Below, one piece after another: positions 42,400 to 51,431 of a stretch of DNA of 64,000 nucleotides. The translations under genes were made by a program, and so were the position numbers. Numbering within the stretch: position 1 is the first letter of the stretch; every line of letters begins with the position of its first letter. The notes beneath the pieces are model-generated. The model saw nothing but the letters and a program-made list of their open reading frames with translations. It was not told the DNA's origin and searched no databases. The DNA is from JBFWPF01 sp050250135 (GTDB lineage: Bacteria > Chlamydiota > Chlamydiia > Chlamydiales > JAFEGQ01). The DNA is taken from positions 9,565 to 73,564 of the forward strand of contig JBFWPF010000006.1 of NCBI GenBank assembly GCA_050250135.1, in the 5' to 3' direction.

Positions 42400-44640
42400 T
42401 TATTTGCGCAAAGGGAAGTTTATGTCCACAAATAACCCCCAGGGATGGGGGGATGTTCCATTCAGAGCGGAGGCCCATTCGGCCATCGGCCAAGGACTTA
42501 GCCCCAAATAGTCGGTCCGCCATAAATCGAGTTTGAGGGTGCCTGGGTTGACTGCAAAGCCAAAGAGCTGCCCCTCCCAGTTGGAGTCGGCAAAGAGGAG
42601 GGGGAGGGGGAGCGCATACCCCCTGTGAGCGAGGGCCGAGCGGATCTGCCAGGGGAGATCCTCGGCGCTGTAGGCCCCGCCCCCCTCAATAATGGCGCAT
42701 GAAAGACAAATATTGTAAAGCTGATCGGCTGCGAGGAGGGGGGAGCCGCGAGTCGGATCAAAGGTATCGAGCCCTTTGGGCCGGAAGCCGAAGAGGGCGG
42801 TCAACTTTTCGGGAAGATCCCCTGTAAAGCTAAAGGGAAGGGTCGTGTAGAGGAGGTGGTCGATCAGGGGTGTGGGGATCGACTTGGCCCACCGCTCCCT
42901 CAGTTCGGCTGGCCGGACCCTCCCCGCCACCCGAGCCTGCTTCCGGAAGGGAGGGGGCAGACGAGCGATGAGGGCCTCAATCATCGGTGGCTCAAGCCAA
43001 AGGGGGGCGAGCAGCTCTTCGGCGGGCCGGATGATCCGCTCCCGGATCCAGGTCGAGGTGTTCCCCTGATCGAGCCACCCCTCTCGGAAAGGGGAGAGGC
43101 CTGGCTTGAAGAGGAAGGCGTGGGTGGGCGACTGCATCAGCATCGAGGCCATCGGGTTGTGGATAAAGGGGTCGCTCTTCGCGGGGGGGAGCTCTTTCAT
43201 AGTGTCGAGGAGGAACACCAGAAGATCGTGGGGGCTCTCCACCCGTCGCTGCCGCATCTTGGGGACCTCCTCCAAGCCCAGGTAGCCCGCCACAAGCTCT
43301 CCCATTGTCCCGCCCGATAGGTAGAGCCAGGGCTTGCGCTCTACCCGATCCAAGTGGGCAAGTGGCTCCTTAGGCAGAGGGGTCTGGTAGGCCTTGGCCA
43401 GCCTCACAAGCGCCGACTCGAGGAAGGGCTCGCTCCTGATGTGGCGGACGATCACCCCGACGAGCTCTCCGATCAGCTCCCCAAACTCCTCCCGGAGCTG
43501 GGGCTCGGTCGCAATAAAAAAATCGACGAGGGAGGTGATATAGGAGTCAGGGCCATCGATCCAAGTCCAAGCGGAAGGGGCCTCCCGCCCCTGCTTGTAG
43601 ACTAGCCTAAAGCCGGCCCGCGCATCGTCGTACTGACAGGCCCCCTCGTCGCGGATCGTCGGGTCGTAAATCTCCTGAAAGTAGCGAGGAAAGAGGGCGC
43701 TGTAGGCCTCCACCAAGCGAGGGGGCATTGCCGCAATCGCCTCTCCCTCCTCGTGGAGCTCCTCTCTCAAGGCAACCAGTTGATCGATCTCCCCTACCCG
43801 GCGGCGCAGCTCAAGCTGAAGCCACTTCGCATCGGCCTCAGGGGCCCGCGCGAGCCGTGCCTCCAGGTACTTCCCGTGGGAAAAGGCGGTCTCATACTTG
43901 ACCTGCAGCTCCTCTAGCTCCTTCTTGATCCCTTCGAGCTTCTCCTCGAGGAAGCGGTGGATCTCCCGCCCAACTCCTCCCTCCTCTTCGGAACCAAAGC
44001 CGAGGATGATGGAGAGGTTCCCTTTCGAAAAGGCCCCTTCGGCTTCGACAAAGGAGGCCAGCGTGTACTCCCAGCCCCGAAGGAGGGGACAACCACCGGC
44101 ATCCCCTGCCGGCGAGAGGGGGACCGAGTAATTGCCCCGGGTAAGGCGCCCCCGCTCGATGAGCTCCTTGAGGTCGGCGAGCAACTGCTCGGGAGCCTCC
44201 GACTGGATCAGGATCGCAGGGGCCGTGGCAAAGCAGGAGCCGATCTTTTGCCGTAGCGGCGTTAACAAAGCCGCCAGCACTGCCCTGCGCGTCTCCTCCG
44301 CTCCGACCGGCCGCCCCTCAGGGAGCCCCAAGGTCTCCCGAATCTGCTGCTCCATCAACGGGTTGCGATGGGGCGCTGACAGGCGAGAGAGCCCCCTGAG
44401 GAGCTCCCGATTGCTGAGTATGGCGAGGGCATGGACCCGCCCTTGCGCCTCCAGGTGGCCACCCGGCCCAAGGGAGTGGAGCCCCGCCTTAAGCAAACGG
44501 ATCGTCTCCTCCCCTGGCGGCAGCTGCCCCAGCTCGCCCCCAAACACCAGAGCCGCTAATGGCCCATGGGCCACGAGCTCCCGCCGCTTCTCTTCAAAGA
44601 GGGCAGGTAAAAAAGCAGGATCGGTTAGGTTTAGGCTCAT
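42400..44640 (-). CDS. Large unknown protein with possible papain-like catalytic residues
   Basis: 746 residues from the ATG at 44640, which is preceded by GGAAGGGG; the frame stays open upstream but lacks such a site. No signal peptide. A GSCFATA motif (C136) resembles the papain active-site segment GSCWAF. Near the C-terminus H672 and N687 lie 15 residues apart, with N687 in DSNWEG (papain: His and Asn 16 apart, NSWG). Between them a coiled coil (about 240-310, EEKLEGIKKELEELQVKYETAF) and helical domains occur. It is divergent from thrS with 43 bp between. I do not recognise the family; the protease idea is inference. Confidence 0.65.
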   Translation of the reverse strand: MSLNLTDPAFLPALFEEKRRELVAHGPLAALVFGGELGQLPPGEETIRLLKAGLHSLGPGGHLEAQGRVHALAILSNRELLRGLSRLSAPHRNPLMEQQIRETLGLPEGRPVGAEETRRAVLAALLTPLRQKIGSCFATAPAILIQSEAPEQLLADLKELIERGRLTRGNYSVPLSPAGDAGGCPLLRGWEYTLASFVEAEGAFSKGNLSIILGFGSEEEGGVGREIHRFLEEKLEGIKKELEELQVKYETAFSHGKYLEARLARAPEADAKWLQLELRRRVGEIDQLVALREELHEEGEAIAAMPPRLVEAYSALFPRYFQEIYDPTIRDEGACQYDDARAGFRLVYKQGREAPSAWTWIDGPDSYITSLVDFFIATEPQLREEFGELIGELVGVIVRHIRSEPFLESALVRLAKAYQTPLPKEPLAHLDRVERKPWLYLSGGTMGELVAGYLGLEEVPKMRQRRVESPHDLLVFLLDTMKELPPAKSDPFIHNPMASMLMQSPTHAFLFKPGLSPFREGWLDQGNTSTWIRERIIRPAEELLAPLWLEPPMIEALIARLPPPFRKQARVAGRVRPAELRERWAKSIPTPLIDHLLYTTLPFSFTGDLPEKLTALFGFRPKGLDTFDPTRGSPLLAADQLYNICLSCAIIEGGGAYSAEDLPWQIRSALAHRGYALPLPLLFADSNWEGQLFGFAVNPGTLKLDLWRTDYLGLSPWPMAEWASALNGTSPHPWGLFVDINFPLRK

Positions 44641-44683
44641 CCCCTTCCGTTTTAGCCGAATAATAGCGTAATATCCCATAGGT

Positions 44684-46606
44684 ATGGATATCCGTGTACA
44701 GGGACATGGGGAACTCTCCCTCCCCGAGGGGGCAACCCCAACCGATGTGGTCAAAAAGCTTGGGCTCCTCGCCCCCGATCAGGCCGTTGCCGTTTCGATT
44801 AACGGGAAGATGCGTGACTTCTTCCACCCCCTTGCTAGTGGGGATGAGCTTGTCTTCTTCTCCTTCCAGGAACCTGAGGGGAAGGAGCTCTTCTGGCACT
44901 CGGCGGCCCACGTCCTAGCGCAAGCGGTCCTCCGCCTCTTCCCCGACGCCAAACCGACCATCGGCCCCCCCATCGCCAACGGCTTCTACTACGACTTTGG
45001 GAACTTGACGCTCGAGGAGAGCGACCTTGCCAAGATCGAGAAAGAGATGAAAAAGGTCGTCAAGGAGAACTACCGCCCCGAGCGCTCCTCCTTTGCAAGC
45101 AAAGCTGAGGCCATCGCCGCCTTCAAAAGCAACCCCTACAAGGTCGAGCTGATCGAGAGCTTCGAAGAGGGGGCAGAGCTCTCTGCCTATAAGCAGGGGG
45201 AGTTTTTCGACCTCTGCCGCGGCCCCCACCTCCCCACCCTCGGCAAGATCAAAGCGCTCAAGATCCTCAAGACCTCGGGCGCCTACTGGCGGGGCGACTC
45301 CGAGCGGGAGATGCTCACCCGGATCTACGCCATCGCCTTTCCCGATAAGGAGCAGCTCGAGGACTACCTCCACAAGCTCGAAGAGGCGAAAAAGCGGGAC
45401 CACAAGATCATCGGCCCCCAGCTCGGCCTCTTCTCCCTTAAGGAGGAGGCTCCCGGCATCCCCTTTATCCACCCCAAAGGGATCTTCGTCTGGAACCAGC
45501 TGATCGACTACCTCCGCTCCCTTCTCAAAGAGGGGGGCTACTCCGAGATCAAGACCCCCAGCCTGATGACCCGCGATCTCTGGGAGATCTCAGGCCACTG
45601 GGAGCACTACCGAGAGGGGATGTACACGCTCGAGGTGGAAGAGCGGCAATTTGCTATGAAGCCGATGAACTGCCCCGGCTGCATCCTCTACTACAAAGGG
45701 GAGCTCCATAGCTACCGGGAGTTTCCGCTCCGGATCGCTGAAGTCGGCCATGTCCACCGCTATGAGGCCTCAGGCGCCCTCTCGGGTCTTTTCCGCGTCC
45801 GCGCCTTCCACCAGGACGATGCCCACATCTTCCTCAAGATGGAGCAACTCGAAAAGGAGATTGTCCTGGTTCTCGAGTTTGCCGACCGCCTCTACTCCAC
45901 CTTTGGCCTCAGCTACTCCCTTGCCCTCTCAACCCGCCCCGAAAAGGGGACTATCGGCGTTGATGAGGATTGGGACCTTGCGACTCAGTCGCTAAAGGGG
46001 GCCCTCGACACCTTTGGGAAGCCCTACACCGTGAAAGAGGGAGACGGCGCCTTCTACGGCCCGAAAATCGATATCCACCTGAATGATGCCCTCGGTAGAG
46101 GGTGGCAATGCGGCACCGTCCAGGTCGACTTTGCCCTCCCGAAACGGTTCCATGTAGAGTACACCGACAGTGACGGGGCCCGCAAAACGCCCATACTCGT
46201 CCACCGGGCGATCTTCGGCTCGATCGAGCGCTTCTTTGGGAGCCTGATCGAGTTCTACGCCGGCGCCTTCCCCCTTTGGCTTAGCCCTCGGCAGATCCGG
46301 ATCCTCACCGTCGCCGATCGGCACGCCGACTACGCCCACAAACTCGGCGCGAAATTTCGCAAAGCCGGTTTCGAAGTGGAGGTCGACGACTCCGACGAAT
46401 CGGTCGGGAAAAAGGTCCGCTCCGCTCAGCTTGACAAGGTCAACTACATCCTGACCACCGGTGATCAGGAGGTCGAAAACAAGACCCTTAGCCTCCGCAC
46501 TCGCGACAACGTCGTCCACGGCGAACTCGCCGTCGACACCTTCCTCAAAGAGCTCACCAAAGAGAGAGACGAACGGGCTCTCGCCTCCCCATTCTCTAAA
46601 AAGTAG
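44684..46606 (+). CDS. thrS: Threonyl-tRNA synthetase
   Basis: Class II synthetase with editing. At 640 residues it has normal length. In order: TGS domain (about 1-60), editing domain with HSAAHVLAQA and the second HxxxD-type part CRGPHLP, catalytic core with motif 2 FRVRAFHQDDAHIF, zinc-binding MKPMNCPGC, and motif 3 VHRAIFGSIERF, then the anticodon-binding domain (ILTVADRHADYAHKLG to the end). A TAATAT-like -10 lies at 44669-44674 in the short divergent region. Confidence 0.96.
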   Translation: MDIRVQGHGELSLPEGATPTDVVKKLGLLAPDQAVAVSINGKMRDFFHPLASGDELVFFSFQEPEGKELFWHSAAHVLAQAVLRLFPDAKPTIGPPIANGFYYDFGNLTLEESDLAKIEKEMKKVVKENYRPERSSFASKAEAIAAFKSNPYKVELIESFEEGAELSAYKQGEFFDLCRGPHLPTLGKIKALKILKTSGAYWRGDSEREMLTRIYAIAFPDKEQLEDYLHKLEEAKKRDHKIIGPQLGLFSLKEEAPGIPFIHPKGIFVWNQLIDYLRSLLKEGGYSEIKTPSLMTRDLWEISGHWEHYREGMYTLEVEERQFAMKPMNCPGCILYYKGELHSYREFPLRIAEVGHVHRYEASGALSGLFRVRAFHQDDAHIFLKMEQLEKEIVLVLEFADRLYSTFGLSYSLALSTRPEKGTIGVDEDWDLATQSLKGALDTFGKPYTVKEGDGAFYGPKIDIHLNDALGRGWQCGTVQVDFALPKRFHVEYTDSDGARKTPILVHRAIFGSIERFFGSLIEFYAGAFPLWLSPRQIRILTVADRHADYAHKLGAKFRKAGFEVEVDDSDESVGKKVRSAQLDKVNYILTTGDQEVENKTLSLRTRDNVVHGELAVDTFLKELTKERDERALASPFSKK

Positions 46607-46619
46607 CCCTTCCCTACAA

Positions 46620-46636
46620 TGTCAAGCCGCTTTACA
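46620..46636. repeat. 17-bp palindrome, copy 4 (TGTCAAGCCGCTTTACA)
   Basis: One mismatch to the consensus. It is intergenic, between the thrS stop and the pGP6-like start, directly upstream of the AAAGGGGGAG ribosome binding site. Confidence 0.65.
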
Positions 46637-46658
46637 TTGATGCAAAAAGGGGGAGACG

Positions 46659-47345
46659 ATGGAGAGACTCAATAACCTACTCGGGCGGCGGCTGCGCAAA
46701 CCGACTACCGCAACACCAGTACCTTTTATCGGCGAGGTGGTAACCGATGAGCATGTGCGAGAGGATCTCCGCACGCTGCTCACCCGCTACGCCCCTGAAG
46801 CGCAGGAGATCGAGGGGGATCTGCAAGCCCTTGCCACAATCACCGCAGAGGTGCGCGCCATCAACCACCAAGCGGCCCTCCTCCATGGGGAGCGAATCAA
46901 GCGGGCTCAAGTTGTCCTGAAACCCTACCAGGAGGGGGCCTTCACCGCCTGGCTGATGAGCACCTACGGCAACCGGCAGACCCCCTACAACTTCCTCCAG
47001 TACTACGAGTTTCACCGGGCGATGCCTCAAGAGGTGCGCCCAGAGATCGAGAAGATGCCCCGCCAGGCGATCTACACCCTCGCTACTCGAAAAGGCACAC
47101 TCGAAGAGAAGCAGGAGTTCCTCGAGAAAAACGCGGGCCTCACCAAGGAGGAGCTCCTAGGGCGTATCCGGGAGACCTTCCCCTTACACGACACCGATAA
47201 GCGGAAGGCCGACATCGGCGAGCAGACAATCAACCTGTTCAAGCGGGTCTACCGGACGATCAAGGCTGATCCCTACTCCCTGAGTTTTGCGCAGAAAAAT
47301 GAGATCCGCTCGATGCTGAGCGAATTCCACAAGTTACTGGGTTAG
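46659..47345 (+). CDS. Homologue of the chlamydial plasmid protein pGP6-D
   Basis: 228 residues. The middle part (about 70-165) lines up with pGP6-D as I remember it: INHQAALLHGERIKRAQVVL, then FTAWLMSTYGNRQTPYNFLQYYEF and MPRQAIYTLATRKGTLEEKQEF. Chlamydia has both the plasmid gene and a chromosomal copy next to thrS, with a ParA-like gene between; here the ParA gene is absent from this position. Thought to act in plasmid or chromosome maintenance; the exact role is unknown. The start has AAAGGGGGAG before it. The end overlaps the next gene convergently by 12 bp. Confidence 0.85.
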   Translation: MERLNNLLGRRLRKPTTATPVPFIGEVVTDEHVREDLRTLLTRYAPEAQEIEGDLQALATITAEVRAINHQAALLHGERIKRAQVVLKPYQEGAFTAWLMSTYGNRQTPYNFLQYYEFHRAMPQEVRPEIEKMPRQAIYTLATRKGTLEEKQEFLEKNAGLTKEELLGRIRETFPLHDTDKRKADIGEQTINLFKRVYRTIKADPYSLSFAQKNEIRSMLSEFHKLLG

Positions 47346-48452
47346 TAGATCTACCCATAAATTGCTGGGAGCCGGGCAACAGTGGCCGGCACCGAACTCA
47401 TCGCGAATGAGACTTTCGCGCTCGACCTTTGCCACTTGTGAAATAGCCTGAAAGATCGCCTCTGCGTTGAGATCGAGTTCTGGCTTGTGACTGCCAATGT
47501 GAATACCGTGAGGATTCATCAGGCTGTCCTGAGTTCCACGAAAGATCCGTATGCGAGCAACTAGACTTGGGCCTCGAGTGACTAGGCCACCCACAACCGC
47601 CGGATTGTCGTAGGGGTAGAGCCACTGGGCGATGCCGGCAAAAGGGGCGAAAAGGGGGATGCTCTTGACCGCCCCCTGAAGCTCCCCAAAAGGCTGCTCC
47701 AAAATGCAAGCCCCCACGCTATCGGGCCCATAGTGCTCAGCTGTATAGCGCGCCCCTACTGCCGAGAGGTGGGCTCCCAGTGAAATCCCGTGGAAATAGA
47801 ACTTCTTGCCCCCCCACTGGTGGGCGGCCTCTACGATCGCCTCGACGTCGAGGTGGGTCCCCTGTGCCGTGGGGAAGCCCTCTGAATCTCCAAAGCCCCG
47901 CACATCGACCATCTGAACATGAATACCCCTGTCGAGGTAGTGGTCGGCGATATCGGCCATGTCAAGAGAGGAGGCGGCATTGCCACAGAATAAAATCGCC
48001 ACGTGCTTTTCAGCGCGCGGATTCTGGGCGGTCAACCGGACACCCCGAAGGAGGTGGGTTGCGTTTGAGCCGCGATAGCGAGGGGACTCGATGGCAATAT
48101 TCTCCCCGTTCACATACGGCGCCTTTAGGAAGATACCTGGAAAGAGGGGTACTGCCGCAGGGAAAGCCAGTTTCTCCCCTATGCGGGCTAGGGTGCTCTG
48201 CTCCATGCACCCCTTCCCCTTGGGCGTAACCTGAATCACGGGGACATCCACCGTTGTCTTGGCTGTATAGGGGAAGTAGCGAACCGCAGCCGCCCCAATC
48301 AGCCCTGGCGCAGCGCCCGCCAAAAACCGCCACTTTCTCGACAGAGAAGCAGAGCCAAATCGGAGCCCCACAAAGCCCCCTACTAGCCCAAGGCCAGCAA
48401 AAGCCCAGCTTTGTCCACTACGGCTATAATTACTTGAAGTCTCATAAGGCAT
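47334..48452 (-). CDS. Membrane-anchored alpha/beta hydrolase
   Basis: 372 residues. Two hydrophobic stretches near the N-terminus (about 17-32 and 43-59) are separated by a short basic loop. The hydrolase domain follows: VAILFCGNAASSLDMADIADHYLDRGIHVQMVDVRGFGDSEG, nucleophile elbow GISLG with S224, a likely acid in RGTQDSLM and the His in EFGAGHC. The substrate is unknown; lipases and esterases are most likely. The double-hydrophobic N-terminus recalls inclusion-membrane proteins, placing the enzyme on a membrane. Confidence 0.78.
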   Translation of the reverse strand: MPYETSSNYSRSGQSWAFAGLGLVGGFVGLRFGSASLSRKWRFLAGAAPGLIGAAAVRYFPYTAKTTVDVPVIQVTPKGKGCMEQSTLARIGEKLAFPAAVPLFPGIFLKAPYVNGENIAIESPRYRGSNATHLLRGVRLTAQNPRAEKHVAILFCGNAASSLDMADIADHYLDRGIHVQMVDVRGFGDSEGFPTAQGTHLDVEAIVEAAHQWGGKKFYFHGISLGAHLSAVGARYTAEHYGPDSVGACILEQPFGELQGAVKSIPLFAPFAGIAQWLYPYDNPAVVGGLVTRGPSLVARIRIFRGTQDSLMNPHGIHIGSHKPELDLNAEAIFQAISQVAKVERESLIRDEFGAGHCCPAPSNLWVDLLTQ

Positions 48453-48473
48453 GAAACAATTGTATCAAAACGT

Positions 48474-48854
48474 CTATTTTACAGGAACATAAATCAAGTC
48501 TTGCTGGCCATACTCGTCCAGCAGGGTGCGCCACTCATCGGCAACGCCTATAAACTCCTCAAATACAGCACTTACGGCGCGCTCTACTCGATAGTCTAAG
48601 ACAACTCTAAATTTTTCTTGGTCTATCCAGAGTTCGATTTCGGTTTGGGGATCGTGGGCGATTAGGGAGCGGCGCCCTCCGAGACAGCGCCGGACGCTGG
48701 GGGGGATGTAGTCCCCTCCGTGGAAGACGGCGGTGCGAAGGCGCAATTTCCCCTCCCCCTCTTCGGCCTCGATTTCAAAGCCGGCAAAGGAGAAGGTGGC
48801 TACCCCCTTCGCTTTAAGATCGGTCTGAATCGTGTCGAGAGCAAGTCCTTCCAT
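48474..48854 (-). CDS. Small acidic protein; possible type III secretion chaperone
   Basis: 126 residues, acidic, with a first helix (DTIQTDLKAKG), an antiparallel-sheet-like middle (ATFSFAGFEIEAEEGEGKLRLRTAVF, IELWIDQEKFRVVLDYRV) and a final helix (FEEFIGVADEWRTLLDEY). The size, charge and layout resemble CesT-type chaperones, though no family match can be claimed. It follows the 48896 gene by 41 bp and could be its partner. Confidence 0.6.
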   Translation of the reverse strand: MEGLALDTIQTDLKAKGVATFSFAGFEIEAEEGEGKLRLRTAVFHGGDYIPPSVRRCLGGRRSLIAHDPQTEIELWIDQEKFRVVLDYRVERAVSAVFEEFIGVADEWRTLLDEYGQQDLIYVPVK

Positions 48855-48895
48855 AGCCCTACTCTTTAGCCAGTGGACTCGCTACAGTCAACACT

Positions 48896-49675
48896 CTAAA
48901 GAATCCCGTTCGGGGTGTAGCCCTCTTGTCGGCTTCTGTCCAGCATTTCTGAGAACGCCGATGTGCAGAACCCTAAGAAGCCCTTAAACAGACCGACTCC
49001 GATCTTCACGAACGTATCTTTAGATAAGGGCTCTTTCTCAAGGTTGGCAAATTCATTCCCAACGAATTGGATGGCTGCGACAGAGAAATTCTGCAATAGG
49101 GCATGCCCTTCGAATGTCTCAAATGCAGCTTTAGCGACAACTGAGGTGTATTCTCGGCTACCCGTTACGAGCGCCAACCGGGTAAGGTCCTTCTGCGCCT
49201 CCCACGACAACTGCCACTTCGGAGCTTTAGAGGGGGCCGTAGGCGCCTTTAGCGCATCACGGATAAAGTCGGTGACGGCGCTATCGGTTAAATCGGTTCC
49301 CTCCTGGATATTGGCCTTGATAGCGGCATTAAGGTCAGGATAGAGTTTCGGGTCGACATGATCGTCTACCCTCTTCCTAAGCTCCTCCCCTCCGAGCTGG
49401 ACAAGCTTCTTTGCCACTGGCTCCAAGCCCCCCTTCAGTAGGCCGTTGCCCGTGACGGTTATCTCTTGAGCCACCTTCTTAGGGTTAACCGGACTCGAGT
49501 CCCCACGGTGAAATGCCTGCCAAGCATTGGCGGTTTCGGGCATCTTTAACCCTTTTCCCAGAACCCCTTTGCTGACCGTAGTGACCGCTGTCGTCTTTAG
49601 GTCCCTTTTTAAGCTCTTGACTGCCCCTGTGAAGGAAACCTTAGTGTGATCAATTAATCTATCTACCTTTTTCAT
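48896..49675 (-). CDS. Unknown protein behind an AT-rich promoter; candidate effector
   Basis: 259 residues, no signal peptide, basic N-terminus (MKKVDRLIDHTKVSFTGAVKSLKRDLK) and mostly helical. A hydrophobic patch near the end (FVKIGVGLFKGFLGFCTSAFSEML) may contact a membrane. I do not recognise the family. It starts next to a very AT-rich 106-bp region and shows no Shine-Dalgarno sequence. Confidence 0.6.
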   Translation of the reverse strand: MKKVDRLIDHTKVSFTGAVKSLKRDLKTTAVTTVSKGVLGKGLKMPETANAWQAFHRGDSSPVNPKKVAQEITVTGNGLLKGGLEPVAKKLVQLGGEELRKRVDDHVDPKLYPDLNAAIKANIQEGTDLTDSAVTDFIRDALKAPTAPSKAPKWQLSWEAQKDLTRLALVTGSREYTSVVAKAAFETFEGHALLQNFSVAAIQFVGNEFANLEKEPLSKDTFVKIGVGLFKGFLGFCTSAFSEMLDRSRQEGYTPNGIL

Positions 49676-49781
49676 TATAAAATACCGCTATTTATAATAG
49701 TATTTTACAACAAAAATATTTATTTCATTTTAAGTTAATATTGTATTATAAATGCACTCTAATTAACTAACCGCCAGTGTC
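49676..49781 (-). promoter_or_regulatory. AT-rich regulatory region between ung and the 48896 gene
   Basis: Nearly all A/T in a GC-rich chromosome, with several TATAAT-like words and a short inverted repeat (AAATAC near 49680, GTATTT near 49700) close to the start codon. AT-rich upstream DNA like this is a common target of silencing proteins and marks acquired or tightly regulated genes. Confidence 0.5.
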
Positions 49782-50474
49782 TTAGGGGAGGCGCCAATCG
49801 ATGGGGGGGTGGCCCATCGCCTCGAGGAGGCGGTTTCCCTCGGAAAAATGGCCGCAGCCGATAAAGCCTGCGTGGGCCGAGAGGGGGGAGGGGTGGGGGG
49901 CGATCAGAACATGGGCGGGGGTCCCAGGGGGGATCACCCGCTGGACCTTTTCCCGCGCAAAGCGGCCCCAAAGGAAGAAGACAACGGGCCTTGCCGCCAG
50001 CTTGCCGATCACAAAGTCGGTAAACCGCTCCCACCCCCTTCCCTGATGGGACTGGGGCTGCCCCTCCCTCACCGTTAAGATACTATTAAGAAGAAGGACC
50101 CCTTGATGGGCCCAGGGGGCCAGATGGCCGTGGGCGGGGCGGGGGATCCCCAGGTCCCGCTCGATCTCGCGAAAGATATTCTGGAGGGAGGGGGGAGGGC
50201 GGACCCCTTTGGGAACGCTGAAGGAGAGCCCTTCCGCCTGCCCGGGCCCGTGGTAGGGGTCTTGCCCCACAATGACGATCTTGACCCTCTCGTAGGGGGT
50301 CTCCTGAAAGGCTCGGAAGACCTGCTCGGGGGGTGGGTAGACGGGGCCTCGGGAGCGCTCCTGTCGGACAAACTCGGCCAGCTCCTCCATGTAGGGCTCG
50401 TCGAGCTCCGCATCGAGAACCTCGTGCCAGCCCGCCCCTAGCTTTACCCGCTTACTCAGCGATTGCATCGGCAA
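49782..50474 (-). CDS. ung: Uracil-DNA glycosylase
   Basis: Removes uracil from DNA. The 230 residues contain the water-activating GQDPYHG (D72), the LLLNSILTV and FFLWG strands, and HPSPLSAHAGFIGCGHFS, the leucine-loop motif; all catalytic parts are present. The ATG has no strong binding site. It is divergent from the EamA transporter (26 bp between starts). Confidence 0.96.
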   Translation of the reverse strand: MPMQSLSKRVKLGAGWHEVLDAELDEPYMEELAEFVRQERSRGPVYPPPEQVFRAFQETPYERVKIVIVGQDPYHGPGQAEGLSFSVPKGVRPPPSLQNIFREIERDLGIPRPAHGHLAPWAHQGVLLLNSILTVREGQPQSHQGRGWERFTDFVIGKLAARPVVFFLWGRFAREKVQRVIPPGTPAHVLIAPHPSPLSAHAGFIGCGHFSEGNRLLEAMGHPPIDWRLP

Positions 50475-50500
50475 CCCCTATTCGGTTAGCTTTATCGATT

Positions 50501-51397
50501 ATGGGAGCTGAAGGCGCAAAAGGGAAACAAAAAAGACGGTTGAAGGGGATCGGCTACGCCCTCTTGGCCGCCTGGGTCTACGCCACCATCGGCCTGGCGG
50601 CCAAGTCGATCTCGGGGATCGTCAGCCCCGAGGTGATGATCTGGTACCGGGCCACCATCGGCTTCCTCGCCTTCCTCCCCCTCTTTTTCTACGACGTCCA
50701 TCAGTATGGGATCGACCACTTCCAACCGGTTAAGCCCCGCCTCTTGCTCCTCAGGAGTGTGACGAGCCTCCTTGCGGGCTACCTCCTCTTCGTCGCCCTC
50801 AAAACCCTCCCCCTGACCAATGCGATTGTCCTCAGTTATACACGCCCCCTCTGGATCCCGATCCTCGTCTGGCTCTTCCTGGGCAAGCGGCTCGAGCGAA
50901 TCATCTGGATAAGCCTGGCGATCGGGTTTGCCGGGGTGATCCTGGTCCTCAAGCCGGGGGCCGCTCGGCTCGAGTGGGGGAGCCTTGTTGCCCTGGCTTC
51001 TGGCTTTGTGGGAGGGATCGCCTCCCTGGCTATCCGCCGCCTCAATCGGGTCACCTCAGCCAACAACATCACCTTCCACTACTTCTGGACCTCCCTCCTG
51101 TTTACCTCCATCCCCCTGATTTGGCTCTGGAAGACCCCTGACCTAAACTCCCTTCTCTGGCTCATTGGGATCGGCCTTCTAGCCATTCTTTACCAGATGT
51201 TCCTTGTCAGGGCTTACCGCTACACCCGGGCCTCGATCGTCGGCTCGGTCCTCTACTCGATGTTGCTCTTCTCCCTTCTTTACGAGTGGCTCTTTTTTCA
51301 AAAAACCCCTGATCTTCTAGCCTGGCTGGGTATTTTGTTGATTGTGGGGAGCGCCATCATGGCGGTCACCCTCTCGAGGCAAAAAAAGGAAGCTTGA
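50501..51397 (+). CDS. EamA-family drug/metabolite transporter
   Basis: 298 residues from ATG 50501, about ten helices in two repeated EamA halves (GYALLAAWVYATIGLAAKSI...; LVALASGFVGGIASLAIRRL...). The SYTRPLWIPILVWLFLGKRL segment at the end of the first half is typical. Some chlamydial members import S-adenosylmethionine, so that substrate is possible here, but the sequence does not decide it. Confidence 0.82.
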   Translation: MGAEGAKGKQKRRLKGIGYALLAAWVYATIGLAAKSISGIVSPEVMIWYRATIGFLAFLPLFFYDVHQYGIDHFQPVKPRLLLLRSVTSLLAGYLLFVALKTLPLTNAIVLSYTRPLWIPILVWLFLGKRLERIIWISLAIGFAGVILVLKPGAARLEWGSLVALASGFVGGIASLAIRRLNRVTSANNITFHYFWTSLLFTSIPLIWLWKTPDLNSLLWLIGIGLLAILYQMFLVRAYRYTRASIVGSVLYSMLLFSLLYEWLFFQKTPDLLAWLGILLIVGSAIMAVTLSRQKKEA

Positions 51398-51431
51398 CCG
51401 GCCACTCTCCTTGGCGTATTATGGCGCCCCT

